From Mesorhabditis belari (taxonomy: Eukaryota; Nematoda; Chromadorea; Rhabditida; Rhabditidae): a stretch of DNA of 64,000 nucleotides. Both the position numbers and the translations under genes were made by a program. Position 1 is the first letter of the stretch. Each line of letters starts with the position of its first letter. The stretch is from the NCBI GenBank assembly GCA_958450365.1, contig CAUEEP010000939.1, forward strand, positions 372,001-436,000, read 5' to 3'. Positions 46,430-58,139 of this stretch are shown here, one piece after another. The notes under the pieces were generated by a model. That model made no database searches and was not told where the DNA came from. It saw nothing but the letters and a program-made list of their open reading frames with translations.

Positions 46430-46985
46430 TTTCTGAATCACCTAGCTAGCTCTCTAGACCTTAGCTCTCCAGGCCATAGTTCTCTAGACCTTAGCTCTTT
46501 AGACCCTAGCTCTTCAGACCCAAGCTCTTCAGACCCAAGCTCTTCAGACCCAAGCTCTCTAGACCTTAGCTCTTCAGACCTTAGCTCTCTAGACCGGCTC
46601 TTTGTTTGACTTTGAGCTTTGAGTAAACGTACTTTGCGCTCAGCTGTAAACGTACATTTCTAGTGCACACGAATTCTTCAGTTTTCGTACAATATCAAGA
46701 CTTTTCTGAAAGAAAAATGACGAATTAAATACACTAGAAATGGTGGGTGTATCAATGAGCTTTATCAACCCGCAGAGAGCTATCAGAGAGCTATCAATGA
46801 CCCTATCAACCCAAAGAGAGCTATCAATGACCCTATCAACCCGTAGAGAGCTATCAATGAGCCCTATCAACCCCTAGAGAGCTATCAATGACCCTTATCA
46901 ACCCGTAGACAGCTATCAATGACACTATCAACCCCTAGAGAGCTATCAATGACCCTATCAACCCGTAGAGAGCTAGCTTTATCAA
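46430..46985. repeat. Two adjoining minisatellites
   Basis: 46430-46600: 15-bp units (ctcttcagacccaag). 46740-46985: units of about 26 bp (agagctatcaatgaccctat). The 140 bp between them has no recognised feature. Confidence 0.8.
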
Positions 46986-46994
46986 CCTCGCATT

Positions 46995-47060
46995 GCGCCA
47001 TCGTGTAGCCGAGTGGTTAACGCGTGCGTCTTTCAAACGAACGGAAGAGAAAAAGTCGAG
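46995..47060 (+). tRNA. tRNA 5'-half-like fragment
   Basis: 'gtagccgagtggttaacgcg' resembles a Ser/Leu-type A box and is followed by an anticodon-like stem-loop (cgtctttcaaacg). No B box follows. Not functional. Confidence 0.4.
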
Positions 47061-47349
47061 CTTTATGTGCTATCTTTTTCATCTAATCATTTTCCCCAAA
47101 TCGTAATAAATCTCTCAGTGAAATTCCCCTTCTTTTCATCTTTTTTTTAAAAGATTTTTCAAAAAGAAACGAGCAAATTTGAGCCAATTCTCAATTGAGT
47201 TTGTTCTTTTTGATGTTTCGTAAAGCAAAAAAACTCTACAAGATTGATTTTTGTTTAGTAAAAGTTTAGCAAAAGAAAACAAGATTTCCAGCAAAATAAA
47301 TCGAGTCAAAGGGATGGAGCCAGGGTTTTCTGGGTTTGTAAATGTGAAA

Positions 47350-47575
47350 GCTTAGCCACTAGAGCTTAGTCACTAGAGCTTAGTCACTAGAGCTTAGCCA
47401 CTATAGCTTAGCCCCTATAGCTTAGCCACTAGAGCTTAGCCCCTATAGCTTAGCCACTATAGCTTAGCCACTAGAGCTTAGCCACTAGAGCTTAGCCACT
47501 AGAGCTTAGCCACTAGAGCTTAGCCACTAGAGCTACAGCTTGGCCATCGCTTGGCCATCGCTTGGCCATCGCTTT
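47350..47575. repeat. Minisatellite, 15 bp (agcttagccactaga)
   Basis: About fourteen units with cactag/cccctat variants. Bases 47576-48040 are AT-rich with nothing recognised. Confidence 0.85.
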
Positions 47576-48044
47576 AAAATCCCTTTACTTCATCCAACTC
47601 AAAAGTTCTTACGATTTTTTGTCAAATTAAAAAAAAATGGATAGCCGAAAAAATGCGATTTTCGAGCGGAAATTAGGGAATTAACGTGGGTTTTTTGGCT
47701 TTAAAAACAAGGAAATTGATGGAAATTGATGTAGAAAGTGTTTGGGAAAGATTTAGAGCAAAATTTAATATAAAAACTATTGGAAAAAGTTGAATTTCAA
47801 AGTTTTCAATGAAAAAGTTCAAATTTCAAAATTTCCCCCATTCCTTCTCTTTCAAATCTCATTAATAAGCGTTCAAAATTTTTCTCATTTTCTCTTCTTT
47901 TTTTCCTTTATCCACCTAGAAATTAGGTTTTTTTACGAAAAAATTCAACGATCTTTAGAAATTGGTAAATTTTAACTAAAAATTGGTTTAAAAATGAGTT
48001 ATATATCAAGTTTAGGGCAACTTTAAGTCAATTTACGTAACTAT

Positions 48045-48850
48045 AAGACTTCTAGAGACTTCTAGAGACTGCTGGAGACTTCTGGGGACTGCTGGAGACT
48101 TTTGGAGACTGCTGGAGACTGCTAGAGACTGCTGGAGACTGCTGAAGACTGCTAGAGACTTTTGGAGACTTTTGGAGACTGCTGGAGACTGCTAGAGACT
48201 GCTGGAGGCTTCTGGGGACTGCTGGAGACTGCTGGAGACTTTTGGAGACTTTTGGAGACTGCTGGAGACTGCTAGAGACTGCTGGAGGCTTCTGGGGACT
48301 GCTGTAGACTTTTGGAGACTGCTGGAGACTGCTGGAGACTGCTGGAGACTGCTAGAGACTGCTGTAGACTTTTGGAGACTGCTGGAGACTGCTGAAGACT
48401 GCTAGAGACTGCTGTAGACTTTTGGAGACTGCTGGAGACTGCTGGAGGCTTCTGGGGACTGCTGGAGACTGTTGGAGACTGCTGGAGACTTTTGGAGACT
48501 GCTGGAGACTGCTGGAGACTGCTGGAGGCTTCTGGGGACTGCTGGAGACTGTTGGAGACTGCTGGAGACTTTTGGAGACTTTTGGAGACTGCTGGAGACT
48601 GCTAGAGACTGCTGGAGGCTTCTGGGGACTGCTGGAGACTGTTGGAGACTTTTGGAGACTTCTGGAGGCTGCCGGAGACTTCTGGAGACTTCTGGAGGCT
48701 GCTGGAGACTTCTGGAGACTTTTGGAGACTGCTGGAGACTGCTGGAGACTGCTGAAGACTGCTAGAGACTGCTGTAGACTTTTGGAGACTGCTGGAGACT
48801 GACTGCTGTAGACTTTTGGAGACTACTGGAGACTTTTGGAGGCTTTTGGA
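48045..48850. repeat. Minisatellite, 10 bp (tggagactgc)
   Basis: About 80 ten-base units with higher-order patterning (tggagacttt, tggaggcttc). The longest simple array in the window. ORFs within (ETAGDCWRLL) are artefacts. Bases 48851-49330 hold an ORF-like but unsupported stretch. Confidence 0.9.
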
Positions 48851-49334
48851 GCCTTTTGGAATCTGTTTTGCAAAAAAACAGAAGGCCTTGGGCCGCCAGT
48901 GGATTGTACTGATCAAGGATTGTACTTTGTCCGTTTTAGAAACCGCACCGAATCTAGTGCTTTAGATTCCCTATTCTTTCAAGAACGAAAGCGGCTAAAG
49001 TCAGCCAAAAGAGTCCTGTTTACAAGAGCACAAAGTACACTTTCTAAACAATCATTCGAGTGCCCCTCATTTCCTCAATTTCCATTCCAATCCATTCTTC
49101 ACTCGCGCCTTTTTTGTTCCTCCGTCACATCGATGAATTATTCCTCGACTTTTCCCTCAACTTTTCCCCTCATCTTTCCCCCTTTTCTTTTCAACTCTTT
49201 ACTCATTTTTCTTTTCTGAATTTTCCTTATTTTTCTCGACGTTCATCCCTTCAAAAAATCGAAATCCAAAGGTTTTCTCATCGAAAATTTTTCGGTGATC
49301 ACGCGGAGTGTTTAGGATTCAATTAAGGGAAAAT

Positions 49335-50165
49335 TTATGACAAATTTTTGGAAAAAGGAGGAAAACAAAGATTTTTGCATAGAATAATAGCGTAGTTTTT
49401 GAGGATTTTGAAAGAATTCGAGTATTTTGGAAAAATCTGGGTCTTTTGAAAGAATCCGGGTCTTTCAACGGCTCATCAAGCTTTGAAGATCTATAACTTT
49501 GTCCAGAGACAATATTTTTGTTAACTTTTTATATCATTGTATAGAGAACATTTCAGGCTTTTAAATGATACCAAATAAAGCTTGCTTGGATAATTCAATC
49601 CAGAAAAATCAGAGCCAACTCCAACATTAGGCCTTTCTAACTTGGGTGTTGTGTCGCCCGCCACACTTTAAAGGCCTATAACTTTGTCCAGAGACAATAT
49701 TTTTGTTAACTTTCTATATCATTGTATAGAGGAAATTTCAAGCTTTTAAATGATACCAAATAAAGCTTGATTGAATTTTTCATTCCCATGCAAACAAGGC
49801 GAAACGACACCCGAGTTGGGAAGGCCTCATTTGCTGAGTTGACTCTGATTTTCTTCGACTGGATTATCGAATCAGGCTCTATTTGTCATCATTTGAAAGG
49901 CCGAAATGTTCTCTGTAAAATGATATAAAAATTTAATAGAAATATGCTCTCTGGACAAAGTTATAGCCCTTTAAAGTGTGGCGAATGCGCCAACGAGAAC
50001 TTTACCTACAAGAACCTACTTTACAAGTTAACCTACAAGTTAACCTACAAGTTAACCTACAAGTTAACCTACAAGTTAACCTACAAATTAACCTACAAGT
50101 TAACCTACAAGTTAACCTACAAGTTAACCTACAAGAACTCAGTTGACTTTACCTTCACCAGCTTC
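49335..50165. repeat. Right arm of the 5.3-kb inverted-repeat structure
   Basis: Inverted counterpart of 44895-45965. It includes a 12-bp array (gttaacctacaa, 50025-50140) where the left arm has only one such copy plus a short agtaa repeat. Confidence 0.75.
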
Positions 50166-50492
50166 ACAAGCTTTAAACTGTGATTTTAAAATTTTTCTAC
50201 TACAAAAGAGCTTGAAAGTTTTAAGCTTTTCTTTTCAAAATCTTGAAAGCATAATTTGAAAGAAATTTCGGCTCAAAAGAGCTCAAAAGTACTGAAAAGA
50301 AATGAGCAAAAAATGAAGCCAATCAGTTTGCAACAAAAAAGAAAGACTTTTCGGAGAATTTTGTCTATGAAAGAGAGAACTGGAACAAATAAAACTCGAA
50401 AAAACTGAAGCTATTTGAGCTTTGAACAGAAATCTGCAATCTGATTTCTGCCTAATCTGATTGCAATCTGATTTCTGACTGATCTGATTTTT

Positions 50493-51194
50493 GTGGCCAA
50501 ATACAGAACATTTTTGCCATCAGAAATTTATTTAGTCTATCTACATCGACTCAAAAAGGTTTGTCCGGGTTATTTCTGGTCCCCTTGTAATGGCTGGTCA
50601 GAGATGAAGTCTGAATTAGGACTTCTAGTGGATCTAGAGCCTTTTTTTGAGGCTGCCCTGCAGCAAATCCGGGCTAAACAAGGCCAGAAGCCAGACCAGA
50701 AGCCAAGCCAGAAGCTAAGCCAGAAGCTAGGCCAGAAGCCAAGCCAGAATCCAGACCAGAATCCAGACCAGAATCCAGACCAGAAGTCAGACCAGAAGCC
50801 AGACCAGAAGCTAGGCCAGAAGCCAAGCCAGAGGCCAGACCAGAAGTCAGACCAGAAGCCAGACCAGAAGCCAGACCAGAAGCCAGACCAAAAGCCAGAC
50901 CAGAAGCCAGACCAGAAGCCAGACCAGAAGCCAGACCAGAAGCCAGACCAGAAGCCAGACCAGAAGCCAGACCAGAAGCCAGACCAGAAGCCAGACCAGA
51001 AGCCAGACCAGAAGCCAGACCAGAAGCCAGACCAGAAGCCAGACCAGAAGCCAGACCAGAAGCCAGACCAGAAGCCAGACCAGAAGCCAGACCAGAAGCC
51101 AGACCAGAAGCCAGACCAGAAGCCAAGTCAGAAGCCAAGTCAGAAGCTAAGCCAGGGTCAGAACCAGATCAACACTCGTTTCTGGCCTGGTTAG
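50493..51194 (+). other. ORF of 233 codons with QKPD repeats, doubtful gene
   Basis: An ATG-started frame with about 65 non-repetitive residues (FLPSEIYLVYLHRLKKVC, ELGLLVDLEPFFEAALQQIR) followed by about 37 units of QKPD/QKPS from a 12-bp repeat (50680-51150). Because the unit is a multiple of three, the opposite strand is open as well. No splice signals, no family. The leading non-repeat part is what keeps it from being dismissed. Confidence 0.25.
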
Positions 51195-51589
51195 CCTTGG
51201 CTTTATTGACCTTGGGTCAAAAAAATCCGCTGGAAAATCACATTTTTGTCAGCTAATCTCCGGTTGAGTTTTTTTTGCCGAAAAAAAAACGGAAATCAGA
51301 TTCGGATTGAGCGTGAAATTCTGCGTCGAATCCAAGCCTCTCTAGCTAGTCCACCACTCTTTTTTTTTGTGGTTTATTTCATTTTGTGGTCACATCCGGT
51401 TGAACTTCCCTTGTAAGTTTATAATATTTTCGTTGTCTTTTCCAACATTTCCCTGACCAAATCCGGTCTTTTTTTGCCCATGAATGATCGCAAAAAAGGC
51501 TTTTTATTTTCAAAAAATCAAAAAGCCCTTAAAGAGTAATTTTTTTTTTACCAATCCGAGCAGAAGAACGTTTCCTGTTTTTTAAGAAA

Positions 51590-52130
51590 AAGAAAGCTCT
51601 CTTTTAAGAAAAAGAAAAACTCTCTTTTAAGAAGAAAGAAAGCTCTCTTTTAAGCAAAAGAAAGCTCTCTTTTTAAGAAGAAAGAAACAAACTCTTTTTA
51701 AGAAAAAGAAAGCAAAAGAAAGCTCTCTTTTTCTCCCATAAAGTCAAATCTTAAGTAAAAAGTCTCACACAGAGATTTACATAGAGAATCAGTCTTTTTT
51801 GGCCTCTATTTGGCCTCTAAAATGTTCGCCCTTTTTTTTTCGTCTTTATAAGACCAAGTTCTATATAATAAAACCATAAAAGTAAGTAAAAAGAGATAAA
51901 AATCTACTTCGAAAGAAAAATTTTGGGCTTAGAAAAGCGTAGAAAGGTTTAGAAAGGTTTAGAAAGGTTTAGAAAGGTTCAGAAAGGTTTAGAAAGGTTT
52001 AGAAAGGTTTAGAAAGCTCTAGAAAGCTTTAGAAAGCTCTAGAAAGCTTTAGAAAGCTCTAGAAAGCTTTAGAAAGCTCTAGAAAGCTTTAGAAAGGTTT
52101 AGAAAGACTTAGAAAAGCTTAGAAAGGCTT
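51590..52130. repeat. Two simple arrays (agaaagctctcttttaa; agaaaggttt)
   Basis: 51590-51735: units of about 19 bp, partly self-complementary (agaaagctctctttt). 51930-52130: 10-bp units agaaaggttt/agaaagctct. A related array is at 54935-55258. Confidence 0.8.
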
Positions 52131-52514
52131 AAAATCAAAGTTTAGAAAGAAAACTTAAAACTTGTTTAGAAACTTTGTGATGAAAGCTTGTAATTTGTAA
52201 CTTTTTTACCTCAACTTGTACTTTGAGCTTGAAATTTGTAAACGCAAATTGCCTGGTGCACTGAATTATTGATTATTTATGAAACCAGGAATTCTGTGAG
52301 AATGCGCCTTACTTTGTGCCCGAAATTTGTAAACGCAAATTACCTGGTGCACAGAATTCTTCATTTTCCCATAGAAAACCTTTGATTTCACGAATAATCA
52401 AGAATTCAGTGCTCCAGGCAATGTGCGTTTACAACTTTCGAGCTCAAAGTACACGTTGAGAGACAGTACAGTTGAGAAGCAGTACATTTGAAACTAGGGC
52501 AGTTCAAAAACTTC

Positions 52515-52587
52515 TGCACTGGCGGGGCTCGAACCCGCGACCTTCCGCTTACTGACCAAATTTGCTAACCATTACGCCACGACGCAC
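52515..52587 (-). tRNA. tRNA-like sequence in cassette copy 2
   Basis: Same structure as 39628-39700 with several substitutions; A box gtggcgtaatggttagcaa, T arm gcgggttcgagccccgc. Confidence 0.5.
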
Positions 52588-52702
52588 TTGATCGCCTGGC
52601 TTCAGAGGGGCTTAAGTCCAGAGAGAGTTAACTTTACACTGTTTTGTATTTCTAATTTTCTTTCCCTCCCCATTGTATTCCCTCTTTCTTCTCTCGAAAA
52701 CA

Positions 52703-52789
52703 GGTACTGGATAGCTCAGTGGATAGAGCGTCGGCCTGGAAAGCTGGCGGAGAGGGAAAACGTCGAGGGTTCGATTCCTCCCCCGGAAC
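52703..52789 (+). tRNA. tRNA-like sequence in cassette copy 2
   Basis: Same structure as 39816-39902, with tagctcagtggatagagcg and gagggttcgattcctc intact and changes between the anticodon and T arm. Confidence 0.5.
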
Positions 52790-53204
52790 TTTTCTTTCCT
52801 TTTCAACTTTTACTTTATTACAAAGAAGTTGGTCCTTTATTAAAAAGCGTATTAATACCATATTCTCAATGGAATCAAATATTTTCCCATCAAAAATTGA
52901 ATCATTTCCTTCTCAACGCATCCTTATCCTCAAGAAAATCCTTTTGAAACTTGCAAAAATCTCCCCAGAGACGAACGGAAATCTCGAAAATCGGAAAAAG
53001 AAAAGGATTCTCTTGAATTCTTAAATTTTTCATTTCTTCAAAGCTTTGCCATTAATCGAATTCCAGAGTTGGCATGGTGAATAATTTTTGAGCGTAAAAG
53101 TGATTATTGAGAAAGGGGAAAGGGATTAAACTTGAGTCGATAGTTGGCCGATAGTTGGCCGATAATTTCAGAGCCAAGTGATCTATAATTTGTTTTCTAA
53201 AAAC

Positions 53205-53795
53205 GTGTAAAACCTTCAAGGAGCTTTAAAGGAACTATAAAGGAGCTTTACATGAGCTTTAAAGGAACGATAAAGGAATTATAAAGGAACTATAAAGGAG
53301 CTTTAAAGAAGCCTTAAAGGAGCTTTACAGGAGCTTTAAAGGAACGATAAAGGAACTATAAAGGAGCTTTAAAGGAACGATAAAGGAACTATAAAGGAGC
53401 TTTAAAGGAACGATAAAGGAACTATAAAGGAGCTTTAAAGGAACGCTAAAGGAACTATAAAGGAGCTTTAAAGGAACGATAAAGGAATTATAAAGGAACT
53501 ATAAAGGAGCTTTACAGGAGCTTTAAAGGAGCTTTAAAGGAGCTTTAAAGGAGCTTTACAGGAGCTTTAAAGGAACGATAAAGGAATTATAAAGGAACTA
53601 TAAAGGAGCTTTAAAGGAGCCTTAAAGGAGTACTTTAAAGGAGCTTTAAAGGAACGATAAAGGAACTATAAAGGAGCTTTAAAGGAACGATAAAGGAATT
53701 ATAAAGGAACTATAAAGGAGCTATAAAGGAGCTATAAAGGAGCTTTAAAGGAGCTTTAAAGGAGCTTTAAAGGAGCCTTAAAGGAGCCTTAAAGG
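53205..53795. repeat. Minisatellite, 11-12 bp (aaaggagcttt / aaaggaactat)
   Basis: About 50 units with a higher-order order of variants (gagcttt, aacgat, aactat). Bases 53800-54240 are AT-rich without recognised features. Confidence 0.85.
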
Positions 53796-54244
53796 AACTA
53801 ACCGTAATCTACCGTAATCTTTCAAGTTTTATCGACTTTTATCGATCTTTATCTTTCGATAAACAAAAAGTAGATAAATTTAATAAAAATAGAGAAGATT
53901 AGGGTAAAAGAAAGGATTTAAGGAAAAAAGCTTTTTGATCAGTTTTCTGATCTGATTCTGATCAATTTTCTAAAAGATGTGCTTAGAAAAAAGCTATACG
54001 ATTACGGTAACGTTTCTTTAAAGTATTTTTGAGAAAAAAAAACATTTGGAAGATTAATTGAATAAAAGTTACTAAATAAAAGTTTAATAAAATAAAAGTT
54101 TAATTTATCAATTTTATTTCAAGTATAGAAAGTTAGAAATATTATTTTTAAGCTTATAGATTTGATTTTTTTTTCTTTTTATTTAGATCCCTTTGAAATT
54201 CGATTTGTTGAAAGCAATTAAATTGAGATAATTTGTTGACTCTT

Positions 54245-54665
54245 CTTGGTTTTTAAGATTGAAAGGAAAGAAAGGAAAGAAAGGAAAGAAAGAAAGGAAA
54301 GAAAGGAAAGAAAGGAAAGAAAGAAAAGAAAGGAAAGAAAGGAAAGAAAGGAAAGAAAGGAAAGAAAGGAAAGAAAGGAAAGAAAGGAAAGAAAGGAAAG
54401 AAAGGAAAGAAAGAGAGGAGAAGGAAGAAGGAAAGGGAAGAGGAAGAAAGGAAGAAAGGAGAAGGGAAGGAAAGAAGAAGAAGAAAGGAAAGAAAGGAAG
54501 AAGGGAAGGAAAGGAAAGAGGAGAGGAAAGAGGAAGAAGGAAGAAGGAAGAAGGGAAGAAGGAAAGAAAGGAAAGGAAGGAAGGGGAAAGAGGAGAAGAA
54601 GGAAGAAGAGAAGGAAAGGAACAGAAAGAAAGAAAGAAAAGAAAGAAAAGAAAGAAAGAAAGAAA
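54245..54665. repeat. Homopurine GA tract
   Basis: Over 400 bp of almost pure A/G on the + strand: first (ggaaagaaa)n, then irregular. Open frames on both strands are artefacts. Such tracts can form triplex DNA. Confidence 0.85.
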
Positions 54666-54934
54666 CTTAATGGGAAAACGAAATGAAAAATTCGTCATTA
54701 AACTTTTTATCCAAGCTAATTTTATGCTTTAAACTCAATTTTCAGCAATTTTGTTCTACTGGACTTTAAGCTAAAATTTTCTAAACATTCGTCAATGGAT
54801 TCGTCATTTTTTGTCTTGAAATGCTAAGTTGTTTCCTATTTTTACTTTATCGGACCTTCAAAGACTAGAGCCCAATTTTTGCTGATAGTTTTTGCCAAAG
54901 ATTTAAACGAAATTGATTTATAAAACGGTCAAAA

Positions 54935-55258
54935 ACGGTTAAGAAAGTTTAGAAAGCTTTAGAAAGCTTTAGAAAGCTTTAGATAGCTTTAGAAAGCTTT
55001 AGAAAGCTTTAGATAGCTTTAGAAAGCTTTAAAAGGCTTTAGATAGCTCTAGAAAGCTTTAGAAAGCTCTAGATAGCTTTAGATAGCTTTAGAAAGCTTT
55101 AGAAAGCTTTAGAAAGCTTTAAAAGGCTTTAGATAGCTCTAGAAAGCTTTAGAAAGCTCTAGAAAGCTTTAGAAAGCTCTAGATAGCTTTAGAAAGCTTT
55201 AAAAGGCTTTAGATAGCTTTAGAAAGCTTTAGAAAGCTCTAGAAAGCTCTAGAAAGCG
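54935..55258. repeat. Minisatellite, 10 bp (agaaagcttt)
   Basis: About 32 units agaaagcttt/agatagcttt/agaaagctct, same family as 51930-52130. It lies just 3' of the exon at 55300-55370. Confidence 0.85.
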
Positions 55259-55299
55259 AAACTTTTAACCTTAGAATTTTAAGAATCTTAAAATCTCAC

Positions 55300-55955
55300 C
55301 CGATTCCAGTAGTCCTTGACGGATTGGATCTCCGTTCGATTCACTCCGTCCAAACAGTTCATTGTTTAAGCTAAAAGAAATAGATATTGAAAAAGTTGAT
55401 GAGTAAAAAACACGAAATATACGAAAACATAAAGAAAAGATAGAGATTTAGGTGAATGTAAAGATTGATATGTTACGTACGAATCCGAACTAGAACTAGC
55501 GACCGATCTAGCGTCCGAAGCCGATCTAGCGTCCGAAGCCGATCTAGCGTCCGAAGCCGATCTAGCGTCCGAAGCCGATCTAGCGTCCGAAGCCGATCTA
55601 GCGTCCGAAGCCGATCTAGCGTCCGAAGCCGATCTAGCGTCCGAAGCCGATCTAGCGTCCGAAGCCGATCTAGCGACCGAAGCCGATCTAGCGACCGAAG
55701 CCGATCTAGCGACCGAAGCCGATCTAGCGACCGAAGCCGATCTAGCGACCGAAGCCGATCTAGCGACCGAAGCCGATCTAGCGACCGAAGCCGATCTAGC
55801 GACCGAAGCCGATCTAGCGACCGAAGCCGATCTAGCGACCGAAGCCGATCTAGCGTCCAGTAGTCCTTGAAGGATTGGATCTCCATTCGATTCGCTCCCG
55901 AACAGCTCATTGTTTAAGTCTGAATCCGATCTAGCGTCTGAGTCCAAGTCTTGCT
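55300..55955 (-). CDS. Two exons of an unrecognised repeat protein, partial
   Basis: Coding order: 55481-55955 (acceptor ttttgtag, donor gtacgt) then 55300-55370 (acceptor ttttag, donor gtgag). The join keeps frame. The first exon reads LNNELFGSESNGDPILQGLL and then about 20 copies of the hexapeptide ARSASD/ARSASV from an 18-bp repeat. The second exon repeats the start (SLNNELFGRSESNGDPIRQGL) without the array. So a coding module was duplicated and one copy gained the array. Family unknown; Ser/Arg/Asp-rich and probably disordered. Start and end exons were not found. It could be 5' exons of the GPCR transcript or an independent gene. Confidence 0.4.
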
Positions 55956-56414
55956 CTACAAAATGACACGAAAAGTATCAAAATCGGCTCACTAATTTTA
56001 GAGATAAAGGCACGCAAAGTGGCGCAGTCAAGGGATTCGGATTCGGATAGATTAATAAAAAAAGTCGGGTAAAAAGAAGGCAAAAGCAAAAAGAAACTGG
56101 AGTCGATGAATGATGATGAACCAGTGCTGAATTTAAAAGCCTATGAGACAGCCCTTGCTATTCAAAATTCAAAAATTTGCATTGAAAAGGATTCTCTTGC
56201 ATTATTTTTGGTTTTAGCACAAGTAAAACGAAATTTTACTCTTTTTATTCAAATTTCGGGATTTTTGGTTAGAAATAGGAATGGAAACGGGGGTTTTTTT
56301 CCGTTTTCAGTTTAACTTTTCAATTTAACGTTTTGGAATTCTCTTTGCAATGAAATTCGCAATCTTTCATCTCTAGGCTCGTTTAAATTCACTGTTTAAA
56401 ATCAAAAATTGAAA

Positions 56415-56492
56415 AGTGACACTATCGGGGGTCGAACTTGGATTGTGTGGACCGTAGACAAGCGCGCTTTCGACTGCGCCATGGCGACCGAA
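56415..56492 (-). tRNA. tRNA-like sequence, probably pseudogene
   Basis: The reverse strand reads gtcgccatggcgcagtcgaa (A-box-like) and ccaagttcgacccccgat (T-arm-like). Same family as 42236-42312 and the fragment 'ggtcgccgtggcgcagtcg' at 45313. Confidence 0.45.
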
Positions 56493-56584
56493 AAGATTCG
56501 TCCAGACAAAAAACAGCTGTTACCGTATTTTCTCTAATAGTAGTGACGATCTTTTTTCAAATATGATATTTCATTGTCCAGTAG

Positions 56585-56835
56585 TGTAGCTATGCGTGGC
56601 CGTAGACAGACAGCGGGCCGTAGACAGACAGCGGGCCGTAGACAGACAGTGGGCCGTAGACAGACAGGGCCGTAGACAGCGTGGGCCGTAAGTGGGCGTA
56701 GAAGACAGTGGGCCGTAGACAGAGGGGCCGTAGACAGACAGTGGGCCGAGGAAGGGGCCGTAGACGACAGGGGCCGAGACAGAGTGGGCCGAGACCAGGG
56801 GCCGAGCGTGGGCCGTAGACAGACAGTGGGCCGTC
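56585..56835. repeat. Minisatellite (gggccgtagacagacagt)
   Basis: About fourteen units of 12-18 bp, irregular lengths. It begins and ends with pieces of the tRNA-like unit (gccgtagacaagcg), so it probably expanded from that unit's anticodon region. Confidence 0.75.
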
Positions 56836-56931
56836 GACAAGCGAGTTCCCGGCTACGCCACGGAGTTGTCCGTCCGTACCGCCAAGATCTCAACCCCCAG
56901 TGAATCGACTTAAATAATTTTTTCTTTCTTT

Positions 56932-57160
56932 GATACCGTATTCTCTTTAATAGTAGTGCACCCAGAGCGTCGCCTAAATTCCTCGAAATCTCGAGAACCA
57001 CTTATCAGAACCTATCGATGTGCGGTCGGAAAATGTAGCTGACGATGAGATCTAGTGGGGGATTTGAGTGTTGAGCTTCTGCAAAAGCTTGGAAACCGTA
57101 AAATCGTCACCAACTCGGCTCGCTGCGGTGCGCTACTATTAGAGAAAATACGGTATGCGC
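56932..57160. mobile_element. MITE with 'accgtattctctctaatagt' ends, copy 1
   Basis: The left end 'taccgtattctctttaatag' and right end 'ctattagagaaaatacggta' are inverted. The interior matches 60913-61122 (tcgaaatctcgagaaccact, tggggtcggaaaatgtagct). A half copy is at 44440-44527. Confidence 0.75.
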
Positions 57161-57264
57161 GTTTTTCAGCTGGTATTAGATAAATTGCTCATTGTTTAGT
57201 TGAAAACATAAAGTTGAAAAACTATCCACAAGGAATTGTACAGAGCTTCGAATATCCAATAAAA

Positions 57265-57490
57265 TAGAGGAAATAGAGGAAATAGAGGAAATAGAGGAAA
57301 TAGAGAACATATCATTCATAAAATCTTGAAAAAGATCAGAGATAATCAATAGATCAATAGATAATCAATAGATAATCAATAGATAATCAATAGATAATCT
57401 ATAGCTAATCCATAGAGCAATAGATAGCCAATAGATAATCTATAGATAATCAATAGATCAATAGATAATCAATATCTAATCAATAGATAA
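57265..57490. repeat. Short arrays (gaaatagag; ataatcaatag)
   Basis: Four 9-bp units then about 13 units of 11 bp. Bases 57491-58130 hold nothing I can support. Confidence 0.75.
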
Positions 57491-58139
57491 AATAAAACTA
57501 AAGTTCTATAAAAGAAAACAAAGCAATCAAAGCAATCAAAGCTTTTTGAGTGAGCGAAATTGGTTTGTGTGGTATGGGATAACTCTAGGGCGGGCTCCTC
57601 AGAGTTGGCCCTTAGCCCCGCCCACTTTTCACAGCCATCCCTTCTCCTCGCCAAAATGAATCAAGCGGAAAAATAAATATAAACTCTTGAGAGATTTTTG
57701 TTTTCCTCAATATCTCTCTGATGTTTGAGAGATCTTTTGGTCTACTAACCTTTTGCTCAAGTAAATAAAGAATAAAGAACGTTGTTAGCGAATAATTTGA
57801 TGTAAAAAGTGGTATTAGAAATTGAATTTGATTAGAAAAAGATTAAAAACAGATACTTAGACTAGAAAAAGATTAAAACCCAATACTTGGGCCATAATTA
57901 ACGGTGGGCCATAATTACCGTTACATATAAAAAAGTCTCTGTATAAAAAGCAACCGAAAAGGTCAAAGGTTTTTCTTAATCTTCTTAATCTTCTTAATCT
58001 TCTTAATCAAAGATCTTAAAAATAACTTTTATTGACTCATAACAATTTATAGAAGCTATTCCTTTTCAAACAGATCTCCAATAGCTTTACACAGGTGTCC
58101 AAACGTCGTAGAAAAGCGTCGATCGTGGCGTGAAGGTAT

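Larger units (their letters stand above)
52387..52792. repeat. Duplicated cassette with two tRNA-like sequences, copy 2
   Basis: Close match of 39516-39905. tRNA-like units lie at 52515-52587 (-) and 52703-52789 (+). A partial third relative of its left flank (aaacgcaaattacctggtgc) is at 52240-52360. Confidence 0.8.

Noticed and set aside
46640..46870. Possible N-terminal exon of the GPCR (KSLDIVRKLKNSCALEM)
   Set aside because: It has an acceptor, but its donor phase (2) does not match the phase-0 start of exon 44572-44665.
48836..49219. 127-codon ORF starting MEAFGAFWNLF
   Set aside because: Begins inside the 10-bp minisatellite, C-terminal half is low-complexity Phe/Ser-rich, and no family or splice support.
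54183..54732. Open frames over 140 codons on both strands
   Set aside because: Homopurine/homopyrimidine tract; composition alone keeps them open.
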